64,000 nt of DNA, from assembly GCA_965200885.1 (NCBI GenBank), contig OZ241737.1, forward strand, positions 2,976,001 through 3,040,000, read 5' to 3'. The notes under the pieces were generated by a model. It ran no database searches. It was not told the DNA's origin and saw nothing but the letters and a program-made list of their open reading frames with translations. Positions 37,238-46,819 of the stretch are shown here, piece by piece. A program made the translations under genes and the position numbers. The stretch's first letter is position 1, and each line of letters starts with the position of its first letter. Source of the stretch: MPNP01 sp026710155. Lineage in GTDB: Bacteria > Pseudomonadota > Alphaproteobacteria > Rhodobacterales > Rhodobacteraceae.

Positions 37238-38554
37238 CTATACCTGTGAAGGCGGTTTTCCATAAGGAACATTCAAGCCGCCATATCTACGCAACCTGAT
37301 ATTGGCCTGTTCGGCATGTCCGACAAATCCCTCCAGTATGCAAAGCCTTGAGCAATACTCTCCCACAAAGGTTGCGGCCTCGTCACTGGTTATCTTCTGG
37401 TAACTGTGGGTTTTCAGGAATTTACCGACCCAAAGACCACCAGTATACCTTCCTGCGCCCTTTGTGGGTAGTGTATGATTGGTTCCAATTACCTTGTCAC
37501 CGTTAGCAACATTGGTTCTGGGTCCCAAAAACAAGGCCCCATAGGAAGTCATATGTTCCAAAAACCAATCATCCCGATCGGTCATGACCTGCACGTGTTC
37601 GGAGGCTATTTGATTGGCAACCTCAAGCATTTCCTCATAGGTGTCACAAAGGTAAACCTGACCATAATCATGCCAACTTGGAGCTGCCAGGTTGGCGGTT
37701 GGCAGGATTTCCAACAAGCGGTCTATCTCCCCAAGGGTCCCGTCGGCAAGCTTGCGACTGTTGGTAACCAGAACCGCTGGTGAATTGATGCCGTGTTCGG
37801 CCTGACCCAGCAAGTCAGTGGCACAGATTTCTGCATCAACCGTATCATCGGCTATAACCATTGTTTCAGTTGGACCAGCAAACAAATCAATCCCGACAGG
37901 ACCAAAAATCTGACGCTTGGCTTCAGCAACAAAGGCATTTCCGGGACCAACCACCATGTCGACACTGGAAACAGTTTCGGTACCATAAGCCAACATTCCA
38001 ATGGCCTGGGCACCACCGACAATGTAGATTTCGTGTGCACCTCCAAAATGGATGGCCGCGATAACGGCCGGAATGAATTCACCATTGTAAGGTGGGGTTG
38101 TTGCCACTATGCGCGGGACTCCCGCAACCGAGGCTGTAACCACCGACATATGGGCCGAAGCAACCATCGGGTATTTACCACCCGGGACATAGCACCCGAC
38201 CGATTGCACCGGAATGTTCTTGTGTCCAAGGATCACTCCCGGAATTGGTTCGACCTCAATATTCTTCAAGGCATCCTTTTGGGCCTTGGCAAATTCCCGT
38301 ATCTGGGATTGGGCAAATTTTATGTCATGTATCACCTGATCGGATAGTTGATTGATGCAATCCCGGATTTGCTCCTCGGAGAGTCGAAAGGAAGCAGGGG
38401 AAAATCTATCCAGTTTTTCCGAATATTCCCTGACTGCACTGTCACCTCGCATTTTTATGCCATTGAGAACATCCGATACGATCTCTCTGGTTTTCTGCTC
38501 ATCCTGATTTTTTTGTTCCTCGGCAATGCCATCCTTCAATATTTCTATGCTCAA
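37238..38554 (-). CDS. Histidinol dehydrogenase-like NAD-dependent alcohol dehydrogenase
   Basis: 438 residues with the HisD fold signature (GCYVPGGKYPMVASAHM, VVGPGNAFVAEAKRQIFG, DLFAGPTE, then DLLGQAEHG and TKGAGRYTGGLWVGKFLKTHSYQ). No his genes adjoin, and the neighbours are transport and catabolic genes, so it is likely a catabolic paralogue. Known examples oxidise a primary alcohol to the acid, such as sulfopropanediol dehydrogenase. A two-step oxidation of the imported substrate is inferred. Overlaps the SnoaL gene by 4 bases. Confidence 0.88.
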   Translation of the reverse strand: MSIEILKDGIAEEQKNQDEQKTREIVSDVLNGIKMRGDSAVREYSEKLDRFSPASFRLSEEQIRDCINQLSDQVIHDIKFAQSQIREFAKAQKDALKNIEVEPIPGVILGHKNIPVQSVGCYVPGGKYPMVASAHMSVVTASVAGVPRIVATTPPYNGEFIPAVIAAIHFGGAHEIYIVGGAQAIGMLAYGTETVSSVDMVVGPGNAFVAEAKRQIFGPVGIDLFAGPTETMVIADDTVDAEICATDLLGQAEHGINSPAVLVTNSRKLADGTLGEIDRLLEILPTANLAAPSWHDYGQVYLCDTYEEMLEVANQIASEHVQVMTDRDDWFLEHMTSYGALFLGPRTNVANGDKVIGTNHTLPTKGAGRYTGGLWVGKFLKTHSYQKITSDEAATFVGEYCSRLCILEGFVGHAEQANIRLRRYGGLNVPYGKPPSQV

Positions 38555-39096
38555 TCCAATTCTCCTCCTGTTTTTGGTCTTGGGGGTATTTTAGTACCAT
38601 TGTCAAATCCCTCCCAACCTTCTCCTTTGAATATATCCACACCCAGCTGTTTGAGGACAGACGGGAAATCAACCATGACCCAATTGTCGACAATTTTTTT
38701 GTTCTCGACCTTCCAGAAATCCATGTATCTGATTTCCACCTTTTTTCCAGTTGGTTTGACACCCATGAATTCACCCGAATGTAGTGCTTCCTGACGCCCG
38801 AAGGCTGCTCCCCATTCGCCCATGAACAATCGGGCCTCGTCAATGCAGACCTTCTCCGAAAAAGCTGCCTGAAATGGTTTTTGCCAATTCTCCTGAAATT
38901 CACGCAACCCATTCTTGATGCCACAGCCATAATTGCCCATCCATCGGAAACCATCGGCAAAATACTCTCCAATATCTTCAATGCGATGATCATTCAATCC
39001 ATCAACCATCTGTTCTATGACCATCCTGGTCTCATCGGTTTTGGACAAGTCCGCACCCTTCGTCATGACAGCCTGTTCCGGTCGTTTACCTGACAA
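38551..39096 (-). CDS. SnoaL/NTF2-like protein
   Basis: 181 residues of ester-cyclase/SnoaL type: VIEQMVDGLNDHRIEDIGEYF, then WQKPFQAAF and GVKPTGKKVEIRYMDFWKVE. The start is TTG 39096 behind a GGGGGAGGG stretch, or ATG 39066. Second NTF2-like protein in this operon. It might act as a hydratase or epimerase on the substrate; unproven. Confidence 0.82.
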   Translation of the reverse strand: MSGKRPEQAVMTKGADLSKTDETRMVIEQMVDGLNDHRIEDIGEYFADGFRWMGNYGCGIKNGLREFQENWQKPFQAAFSEKVCIDEARLFMGEWGAAFGRQEALHSGEFMGVKPTGKKVEIRYMDFWKVENKKIVDNWVMVDFPSVLKQLGVDIFKGEGWEGFDNGTKIPPRPKTGGELD

Positions 39097-39138
39097 GACA
39101 CCCTCCCCCGTTCATTCGCGTGCAACCATGATGACCTG

Positions 39139-40296
39139 TTATCCCTTGACCGCCCCGGCTGTCAATCCGCTGACTATCTGTCTTTGGAAAACCATGACCA
39201 GTAAAAAGAGCGGGGCCGTGATCGATACGGCTGCTGCCACAGCCTCAACCTGATCAGTGGTTGTCGTCTCACGGTTGAAATATCCGGCGATGGCCGGAAC
39301 CATGGTCTGGTTCTGGGCATCAAGCAAAAGGGAGGTGACCAGAAAGTCGTTGTAAGCCAGAAGGAAACTGAACAGCCCGGTGGTGATGACACCAGGCCAC
39401 ATGATGGGCATGATGACCCAACGGAAGGCCTGAAAATGCGTACAACCGTCAACCCGGGCCGATTCATCGAGTTCCTTTGGTATGTTCTGAAAGAAGGACC
39501 GCAACATCCAAATTGTGAAGGGCTGGTTTATCGCCACCAATACCATGATGACAGCCAACGGCTGTCCGTAAAAGGTGGGTGCGTGTTCCCCTAGTATGGG
39601 GCGTAGGTATTCAGCGGAATTGACAAAGACGGGAAGATAACCCGATACCAGAACCGAGTGGGGAAGTGCCCTGAAAATCAGTGCACCAATCAAAATCCAA
39701 AAGGCGATGTCAGATCCTGATCGAGCCAGCCCATAGCCTGCCAGCGTACCGATGGAGAGTGAAATCGTTACGACCCCCAGGGTGACGATTATGGAATTGA
39801 TGAAATTCCGGTAGAATTCATTTTCGGCCCAAACGGCCAGATAATGCTCCGTGGTGAAGCCGATGATTGGGGTTCCCAGAAAACCTGTCAAGCCGTTGAC
39901 AAAGGCCAGGATGGGTGGGAATAAAACACCGAAAACCACAACCACAACCAAGGCAACCAACAAGGCCGCCAGCAACCAGCCAACAACGATGAGATTGAAG
40001 GGAGAACACTTGCTGACCCACTTGGGTAGATGATAAATTGTGAATCGGTAGATGAAGTAAATGGCCGACAGGCCGATAAGGATGTCAAAGACCGACAGGC
40101 CCTTGCCACTTTCGCGTGTTGAAGGGCCGAATATGACACTTAGCGGGTTGGAAGCAAAGGAATCCAGAGGCTCCTTGAAACTCATCACGGCAATCCAGAA
40201 TATGGGAAAGGCTGCGATTACACACCAAAAGGTAACAAAACCCAACGTTATTGCCTTGAGGCCAATTGGCATCCGAAGGGCTTTGGGTACCGACAT
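39139..40296 (-). CDS. Sugar ABC transporter permease (MalG type) with extended N-terminal half
   Basis: 385 residues from ATG 40296 (TAATG overlap with the first permease). The C-terminal part is a CUT1 permease with the EAA loop (IPKELDESARVDGCTHFQAF) and typical helices. Between the first helix and the core lies an added stretch of about 100 residues with two or three more hydrophobic helices (FDILIGLSAIYFIYRF, LIVVGWLLAALLVALVVVVV), making it longer than MalG (about 280-300). Confidence 0.92.
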   Translation of the reverse strand: MSVPKALRMPIGLKAITLGFVTFWCVIAAFPIFWIAVMSFKEPLDSFASNPLSVIFGPSTRESGKGLSVFDILIGLSAIYFIYRFTIYHLPKWVSKCSPFNLIVVGWLLAALLVALVVVVVFGVLFPPILAFVNGLTGFLGTPIIGFTTEHYLAVWAENEFYRNFINSIIVTLGVVTISLSIGTLAGYGLARSGSDIAFWILIGALIFRALPHSVLVSGYLPVFVNSAEYLRPILGEHAPTFYGQPLAVIMVLVAINQPFTIWMLRSFFQNIPKELDESARVDGCTHFQAFRWVIMPIMWPGVITTGLFSFLLAYNDFLVTSLLLDAQNQTMVPAIAGYFNRETTTTDQVEAVAAAVSITAPLFLLVMVFQRQIVSGLTAGAVKG

Positions 40297-41321
40297 TACA
40301 GAACCCTTGCCCGATGGTCGTTCCATGTCTTTCGCAGGAGTGGGATCAAAATAATGACGATACCGATCATGGTCAACATGGAACTGGCGGAAGCCCTCGA
40401 TATGGACCTGTTGCCAGATTCATCCGGTACCAGAAAGTCATAGGTCAACCATTGCAGGGAAATGACATGGGCCTGTGATGAAAATCCGACAATTTCCTCA
40501 AATACCCTGTAGCTGTCCATCAAATGGATCAGTGATACAAAAATGATGAGGGGCATGAGGTGGGGTATAACAACATAACGCAATCTTTCAAAACGGCTTG
40601 CCCCATCAATTATGGCACTTTCCAGAGTGTCGTTATTGACTGTTTGCAATCCCGCGTAAAACACCACGAAGGCAAAGGGTGCTACATGCCAGACCCGATA
40701 AAACAGCATCATCAATTCTATGGTCCATGCCTGGGCAAACATGGCAATGTCCATCTGCAGCCACCATTCCAGCAGTACTGTCAAAATTCCATCACCGATA
40801 AAAAGCCATCTGATCGAGAGGGCACCGATTACCGGGGTAATGATGAAAGGGAGTAATGATACAAAAATCACCTGCCCCCTGATGGATTTGGCAAGGTTGT
40901 TGACCGCAACCGCAATGACCAATCCCAGGCCAATTACCAAAGGCAGTGAAATCAGTGTGAACGTCAGAGTAAATCTCAGGGCTTTCCAGAAATCGATTGC
41001 CATCAGGGCAGACCAGTTTAATTGCTTTGCCGCTTCCCAGGCCTGATCCGGTCTAAGAATGTTGCGATAGCTTTCCCACCCAACGAAAATCGTTTTTTCC
41101 AGAACTCTACCGTCTTCACCCAGAACGGGCCGGGTTTCTGATTCGGTTATACAGGTCTGGGTACCAAAACCAGGGGTGCAGGTTTCAATTTCAACGGTTT
41201 CAAAAATGGATTGGGTATTTTGGAAACTTTGTAAAAATACATTGACTAGTGGAATCGCAATAAAAATCAGCATAAGCAACAGTGATGGACCTGCAAAAGC
41301 TGCAAAAACCTTGAACTTCAC
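40296..41321 (-). CDS. Sugar ABC transporter permease (MalF type)
   Basis: 341 residues: first helix at about 9-28, a periplasmic loop with three Cys (TCTPGFGTQTC), then the permease core with TLESAIIDGASRFERLRYVVIP, the EAA-loop equivalent. Forms the membrane channel with the second permease. Follows the binding-protein gene by 63 bases. Confidence 0.92.
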   Translation of the reverse strand: MKFKVFAAFAGPSLLLMLIFIAIPLVNVFLQSFQNTQSIFETVEIETCTPGFGTQTCITESETRPVLGEDGRVLEKTIFVGWESYRNILRPDQAWEAAKQLNWSALMAIDFWKALRFTLTFTLISLPLVIGLGLVIAVAVNNLAKSIRGQVIFVSLLPFIITPVIGALSIRWLFIGDGILTVLLEWWLQMDIAMFAQAWTIELMMLFYRVWHVAPFAFVVFYAGLQTVNNDTLESAIIDGASRFERLRYVVIPHLMPLIIFVSLIHLMDSYRVFEEIVGFSSQAHVISLQWLTYDFLVPDESGNRSISRASASSMLTMIGIVIILIPLLRKTWNDHRARVL

Positions 41322-41384
41322 CCAAAGGATTCCTTTTTTTCATGAATATCCGAGGGTAGAGAACCACCCCCGGAAATGTTCTGG

Positions 41385-42590
41385 TTATTGAATCAAGCCT
41401 GCTTCCTTGGCACCGACCAGATACTCATTCTCAATGTCTGCCAGAGTTGTGGCAACGTCCTTTTCTCCAGTGATATAGGCAGCAAGCCCATTGCCAAGGG
41501 CATTGAAAATGATTCCGAATTCAGTGCTTGCGGGATATGGTGCAGCACCATTGGCGGCCGTTGCAAAGGCACCTTCAGCACTCTTGCCTGGAACAAAACC
41601 ATCAATGATCCAAATGGCATCATCATTGTTTGCCTGAACCATTTCCCTGTCCATTCCTTCCATGATCAGACGGAAAGCGGCTTCTGCTTCTTCATCAGTT
41701 ATATTGGAAGCAATTACAGTACCATCCCACCAGAGGGTTGATGCCGGACGAACAGACCCCATGGGCGCGGAAGCCATCGTGACCAAACCTACAACCTGAC
41801 TTTCGGCTTCATCATCCATGGCAGCCGCTCTACTGGCCCACAAGTTGGCCATGGCTATCTTGCCTTGCTGGAATTGCTGTTGTACATAGGTTGAATCCGA
41901 AACAAGAATTTCCGGATCCATGTATCTCTTTAAGCGATCCATGGTTTCGAGAACATACATTCCTGTTTCATTGTTGATTGATGGTGACAAATCATCATTG
42001 ATGAGTGATTGACCCTCTCCAAGAAACAGATTGACAAAATCCAGGGCGATGTTGAAACCTGTTTTCCAGGTAGCTCCCAGAGGATAATCAACAACACCTG
42101 CATCGGCAATCTTGGCAGCAGCAGCCAAAACCTCTTCATAGTTTGCAGGTTCGGCAATACCTAGATCATCAAGGATGTCCTGACGATACATCAGATGCTG
42201 GGCATTGACCATCATGGCAATCGCCACAACCTGACCATTTTGCCTGATGAGTTGATTCTCGGACAGTTGACCACCATGTTGGGCAACAAGATCATCCAGC
42301 GGACGAACCAGATTGTTGTTGACCAGCGGGACAAGGGTTGAATTTGATACCCCGCCAATGTGATAAAGCGATGGATTGGCGGCAAAGGCCTCAACCTGCT
42401 TGTCTCTGAATTCCTGATCCAGTTCGGCCTGGAAATTACCACATTCAGCCATGGCATCGGTTACGGATTTCCATGCCTGGAAACCGGCTGAAAGCGATTT
42501 GATTTCTACTTGGTTGTCATACGCACAAGCTGCCCACAAGGAACCGGGCAGCAATAGTGCTGCTACAACTGCGGCACAAAACTTCTTCAT
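41385..42590 (-). CDS. Extracellular sugar-binding protein
   Basis: 401 residues with a signal peptide (KKFCAAVVAALLLPGSLWA, cleavage before ACAYDN). The mature part is a family 1 solute-binding protein (FAANPSLYHIGGVSNSTLVP, MYRQDILDDLGI, GKIAMANLWASRAAAM). It captures the substrate in the periplasm for the adjacent permeases. An inverted repeat lies just upstream of its start, between it and the ATPase gene. Confidence 0.92.
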   Translation of the reverse strand: MKKFCAAVVAALLLPGSLWAACAYDNQVEIKSLSAGFQAWKSVTDAMAECGNFQAELDQEFRDKQVEAFAANPSLYHIGGVSNSTLVPLVNNNLVRPLDDLVAQHGGQLSENQLIRQNGQVVAIAMMVNAQHLMYRQDILDDLGIAEPANYEEVLAAAAKIADAGVVDYPLGATWKTGFNIALDFVNLFLGEGQSLINDDLSPSINNETGMYVLETMDRLKRYMDPEILVSDSTYVQQQFQQGKIAMANLWASRAAAMDDEAESQVVGLVTMASAPMGSVRPASTLWWDGTVIASNITDEEAEAAFRLIMEGMDREMVQANNDDAIWIIDGFVPGKSAEGAFATAANGAAPYPASTEFGIIFNALGNGLAAYITGEKDVATTLADIENEYLVGAKEAGLIQ

Positions 42591-42608
42591 GCTTTTTCTC
42601 CTTTTCGA

Positions 42609-42640
42609 CCACAAGATAGTATCAAGATACTAAATTGTGG
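42609..42640. promoter_or_regulatory. 32-base inverted repeat before the binding-protein gene
   Basis: Arms CCACAA...TTGTGG outside and TAGTATC...GATACTA inside, separated by a 2x2 mismatch and a 2-base centre. It ends 19 bases upstream of the binding-protein start codon. As RNA it could be a hairpin that stabilises or sets the amount of binding-protein message; as DNA it could be an operator. Confidence 0.65.
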
Positions 42641-42679
42641 AAATAATCATGACCCAAGGGTCGTTCGTGATTCCGATCA

Positions 42680-43732
42680 TTAGTTGATCGTTATGACATT
42701 GCCCGATGCTCTTTCAAACACCTGGCAAATCGGTGCAGTTACGGAAATTGAAACATTTTCTCCAATTTTCGCCCTGTAATCTTTCCGTGCCTTGACCGAA
42801 ACGAACGTATTGGCCACCTTGACTGTCAGCATGGTGGCATCACCAAGCAATTCAATGGTATAAATCGGGGCATTGATTTCGCCTTCCTCCTCCACGAGAC
42901 AGGCGTCTTCGGCACGGAAACCAAGAGTGACCTCACCATCCGGATATGGCAGGTTCGTAATTTTTATTCCCTCGGCTTCAAAGACCTTGTTACTGACAGC
43001 CCCGTCAACAAGGTTCATGGCAGGTGAACCAATAAATCCTGCAACAAATGTGTTGGCGGGGCAATCATAAATTTCTTCCGGTGTTCCAACCTGCTGTACG
43101 ATTCCCCCGTTCATGACGACGACCCTGTCAGCCAAGGTCATTGCCTCGATTTGATCGTGAGTTACATAAACAGTGGTTACCTGCAGTTCATGACTCAGGT
43201 TCTTGATCTGGGCCCTGGTCGAAACCCTCAGTTTGGCATCCAGATTGGAAAGTGGTTCATCCATCAGAAAAACATTCGGTTCCCTGACAATTGCCCGGGC
43301 CAATGCCACCCTTTGTCTTTGACCACCTGACAATTCGGCCGGCTTGCGATGCAGAAAATCCATCAATTCGACCATTTGCGCTGCCCTGTTGACCCTTTCA
43401 TCGTGGGTGCTTGGATCAATTTTCCTGACTTTCAAGGGAAATCTTATGTTCTCAAACACATTCATGTTGGGGTAAAGGCCATAGGACTGGAAAACCATAG
43501 CCACATCCCGATCCTTGGGATCAAGATCATTGACCACCTTGCCGTCGATTACGACTTCACCTTCGCTTACCTCCTCCAGGCCGGCAATCATTCTCATGGT
43601 TGTGGTCTTGCCACACCCCGAAGGACCGAGCAGTACAAGAAACTCCCTGTCAGAAATGGTTAAATCAAATTTCTCAACTCCAACAAAATCACCCCATCTT
43701 TTGGTAACGTTTCTAAGCTGAATTTCTGCCAT
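42680..43732 (-). CDS. Sugar ABC transporter ATPase (UgpC/MalK type)
   Basis: 350 residues from ATG 43732 (the frame extends to 43798 but through a poor leader). Walker A GPSGCGKTT, signature LSGGQRQRVALARA, Walker B VFLMDEPLSNLD, H-loop VTHDQIEA, and a C-terminal TOBE/MalK-like regulatory domain. First gene of the thirteen-gene operon; energises the CUT1 transporter encoded next. Confidence 0.95.
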   Translation of the reverse strand: MAEIQLRNVTKRWGDFVGVEKFDLTISDREFLVLLGPSGCGKTTTMRMIAGLEEVSEGEVVIDGKVVNDLDPKDRDVAMVFQSYGLYPNMNVFENIRFPLKVRKIDPSTHDERVNRAAQMVELMDFLHRKPAELSGGQRQRVALARAIVREPNVFLMDEPLSNLDAKLRVSTRAQIKNLSHELQVTTVYVTHDQIEAMTLADRVVVMNGGIVQQVGTPEEIYDCPANTFVAGFIGSPAMNLVDGAVSNKVFEAEGIKITNLPYPDGEVTLGFRAEDACLVEEEGEINAPIYTIELLGDATMLTVKVANTFVSVKARKDYRAKIGENVSISVTAPICQVFERASGNVITIN

Positions 43733-43774
43733 GATCCTTTGGCCTTTCCCCTGATTATCGTAATCAAAAAAAAA

Positions 43775-43792
43775 TTTGCATACGATTGCAAA
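43775..43792. promoter_or_regulatory. LacI-type operator candidate
   Basis: Palindrome TTTGCA-TACGAT-TGCAAA with a central CG, 43 bases before the first operon gene and about 130 bases before the divergent DapA-like gene. Shape and position fit a site for the LacI regulator encoded in the operon. It may control both directions. Confidence 0.65.
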
Positions 43793-43920
43793 ATACATTT
43801 AGTGAACCAATCGGCAAAAAGCAATTTTTTTCTGATTTAAATTTCAGGATTTTTTATTAATTGCTATAAAAACCTGTCGAATTCAGATCAGTTACATCAC
43901 AATTGAGAAGAATTTAATCA

Positions 43921-44844
43921 TTGGAAAATCATGTGGAAAGACAATTCAGGATCTTTGCAGCCGCCCTTTCCCCGGTTGATAACATGGGAAATCTCCAGGC
44001 GGGGAAACTGGGAGAATATTGTCAATACTTAATCAGTGAAGGAGGATGTGATGGCGTTGCACCGCTTGGTACAACCGGCGAGGGCACAAGCCTGCCATTC
44101 CATACCCGGAAAAGCATTCCGAAATTATTTTCACATCTAGGGGTGCATCCATCAGACATTATCATTGGAGTTGGCTGTCCTTCTCTTCAGGATACGGTGG
44201 AACTAATCCACAAATCCCTGGAATACGGTTATACCCATGTACTTGTATTGCCACCCTTCTATTACAAAAACCTGACTCCTGAGGGAATTTACTCCTATTT
44301 TGCCCGCTTGGTTGTGGCCGTAGGCAATTCTGAAGTGAGAATCCACCTCTACCACTTCCCTCAAATGAGTTCCGTTCCCTTTCCACCAGATATTGTGGGA
44401 AGGCTTTTCAAGGATTTTAAACCGATGATTTGTGGCTTGAAGGACTCGTCCGGAGATATTTCACAGACAAAAGCCTTTGTGAAAGCCACCGGGGGTATCG
44501 AGGCAGGATTTCATGTATATCCTTCTTCCGAGGAATTTATCCCCGAGGCAATTGAAATGGGTTGTCCAGGTATCATTTCGGGTTCCTTGAATGCCTTTGG
44601 ATCACTTGCCAAAATGGCAATGAAGCATGATTTTTTTCCAAACCAACACTTTAGGAAGGTCGTGAAGGCTCGGCAAATGGCACAGAGTTTCCCACTTGTT
44701 CCGGCCATGAAAACCTATCAAGCAATAAGATCAAGCGACAGTTCCTGGGAAAATCTATGCCCACCACTTGTACCCTTGTCCAAAAATCAAAAAAGTCAAT
44801 TCATATCGGATTTGGAAAAGTTGGAATTACTACCTCTGACCTAA
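43921..44844 (+). CDS. Dihydrodipicolinate synthase/N-acetylneuraminate lyase family aldolase
   Basis: 307 residues, TIM-barrel class I aldolase. Motifs: VAPLGTTGEGTSLPFHTRK, VLVLPPFYYK, the Tyr region HLYHFPQ and the Schiff-base Lys in ICGLKDSSGD. It is a catabolic branch rather than DapA of lysine synthesis, judging by its setting opposite a sugar transporter operon. It may cleave a keto-deoxy acid to pyruvate. Start TTG 43921. Confidence 0.88.
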   Translation: MENHVERQFRIFAAALSPVDNMGNLQAGKLGEYCQYLISEGGCDGVAPLGTTGEGTSLPFHTRKSIPKLFSHLGVHPSDIIIGVGCPSLQDTVELIHKSLEYGYTHVLVLPPFYYKNLTPEGIYSYFARLVVAVGNSEVRIHLYHFPQMSSVPFPPDIVGRLFKDFKPMICGLKDSSGDISQTKAFVKATGGIEAGFHVYPSSEEFIPEAIEMGCPGIISGSLNAFGSLAKMAMKHDFFPNQHFRKVVKARQMAQSFPLVPAMKTYQAIRSSDSSWENLCPPLVPLSKNQKSQFISDLEKLELLPLT

Positions 44845-45078
44845 GCAAAACCAACTTCAATATGATTTATGAATTTTTGGGAATGAGAGTTTGGAAGAAC
44901 CCCCATTAAAGCATTTGAAAGTAGGATAAAATCAGGTTATATCGTTGTGTTAATGTTAGTCAAAATTACCCGATGTCAGGTAATCTGAAACTAGAAGCAA
45001 CTGTTGACTTATGAAAGACTCCACAGTTTTTGACTTACTTAAAACCATGGGAAAATGTTCTTGAATTAGAGGTGGATC

Positions 45079-46819
45079 GTGCAATTTAGTGATACCGAAA
45101 TTCGAAAACGATTGCGTTTGGGTGAGAATTACAGATGGGGGTTTAAACAAGTTGAGTTTAAGGGTGATCGAATTAAAAGTCCATCTCGGCAGGATTTTGC
45201 AGATGAAATGACTGCCTTTGCAAATGCCGATGGAGGCGTAATTCTATGTGGAGTAACTGACCAAGGAAAAATTCAGGGAATGGATTTGAACGAACTGGCA
45301 TCCTTGGACAAGTTATTGGTTGAAGTCGCTAAAGATACAATTAAACCGTCTTTAAAGATCAAAGTTGACCACCGCGAACTGGATGGAAAAGCATACATAT
45401 TAACTGAGGTAATTAAAAGTAATTCGGTTCATGATCGGGATGGAAGAGCTTATATTCGTGTTGGTGCCAGCAAAAACCGACTAGAGGGTGATGAACGCTC
45501 AAGTCTAACTCAAAACCGTGAACAAAGCCGATTCACGAGTTATGATATGCAAATCGTTCCCAATACCGGTTTCAATACACTTGATCCAAAACTTTGGGAA
45601 CCTCTACTGAGTTTTAGTTGGGCCGACAATCCCCTTCGTGGACTTAAGAATCTTCGCCTTATTGGCGTTGATGATGCCGGTCAGGATCGAGCTACTGTTG
45701 CGGGAATATTGTTGTGTACTGAACGACCGGAAGATTGGTTGCCACAAGCTACGATCATGGCAACTCATTATCAAGGTCAAGATCGTGCTTCAGGTCAATT
45801 AGATGCTCAAGAAATTGTTGGTCCGCTTAATATCCAGATAGCCCATGTGGTGAAATTCATAAAACGAAATATGCGCAATGCGGCTAGAAAGAAAGGTTCC
45901 AGAACGGAAAGATATTCCAGAATACAGTATTGCCGCAGTATTTGAGGCCGTGGTCAATGCTGTCTTACACCGTGACTATTCATTGAAAAAAAGACGAATA
46001 AGATTATCAATGTTTAATGAACATCTTGAGATTGACTCCCCGGGGAGTGTTCCAAATGGAATGACCATTGAAAGTATGGATATTAGCCAAGCAACGAGAA
46101 ACGAAGTTATTGCTTCGGTCTTTGGCAGGATTCCTGTTGGTGATATTCCGGAGACGATTGACCGTAAGCTTTTGATGGAAAGGAGGGGGGATGGTGTATC
46201 AATTATCAAGAAAAAAACGTTTGCGGCAACCGGAAAATACCCTTCATATGAATTGGTTGATAAGTCAAACCTTTTGCTGAAGATTCCTGCAACGAAACTC
46301 GAATTCAATCCTGCCACCTCAACCATTAATGTTTGCTCGGATGGTCGTCCCTTAGATGGGGTGAATGTGCTTGCATTGTTCCCGAATGAGACTTGGCAAC
46401 AAGCAACAACCAATGAAAATGGTGAAGTTGTCTTCAATCTACATACAGCAAATCTCCCGATGACAGTTTTTTCAGCGAAACATGGATACTCAGGGGAAGT
46501 AATACAAAATTGGTTACCTAGTCAGGGAGGTAAGGTGATTGAACTTACAAAAATGCCCTCGGGTGGGTCAACAATTTTTCCAAATGGAACTGGAAATTTA
46601 CCCGATCTCAAGGGTCGGCTAAATCCTATTCTTGATACTAGTGATAGGACCTACTTATATGCTGACAATATTGCTGTTGAGGATGGACAACAACAACCTG
46701 TGACTTTCCGGCTGGGTAAACCGTTGAAACTTACAGATGCCTATGGAACAGAAAAATCCTTGACCATTCTTGCCATAATTGGACATTCATCCCTGCTTGT
46801 ATATAGATCACTTGAATAA
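45079..46819 (+). pseudogene. AlbA_2/Schlafen-type ATP-binding protein with C-terminal beta domain, one frameshift
   Basis: Two frames form one protein of about 579 residues if a base is skipped in AAAGG at 45892-45896. The N-terminal AlbA_2 domain has QVEFKGDRI and AFANADGGVILCGVTDQGKI. The second frame continues with the HATPase_c_4-like IAAVFEAVVNAVLHRDYS and FGRIPVGDIPETIDRKLL. It ends with an unusual carboxypeptidase-regulatory-like beta domain (GRPLDGVNVLALFPNETW, ATTNENGEVVFNL). Start GTG 45079 with GAGG upstream. Such proteins are regulators or defence-linked. The rest of both frames is intact, so this may be a recent mutation, programmed frameshifting, or an error. Confidence 0.8.

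Noticed and set aside
37793..38347. 184-codon forward frame opposite the HisD-like gene
   Set aside because: Antisense shadow; composition rich in His, Asn and Arg without motif.
37238..38554. Biosynthetic histidinol dehydrogenase (hisD)
   Set aside because: No his genes nearby, and the gene is embedded by overlaps in a sugar-type uptake and catabolic operon.
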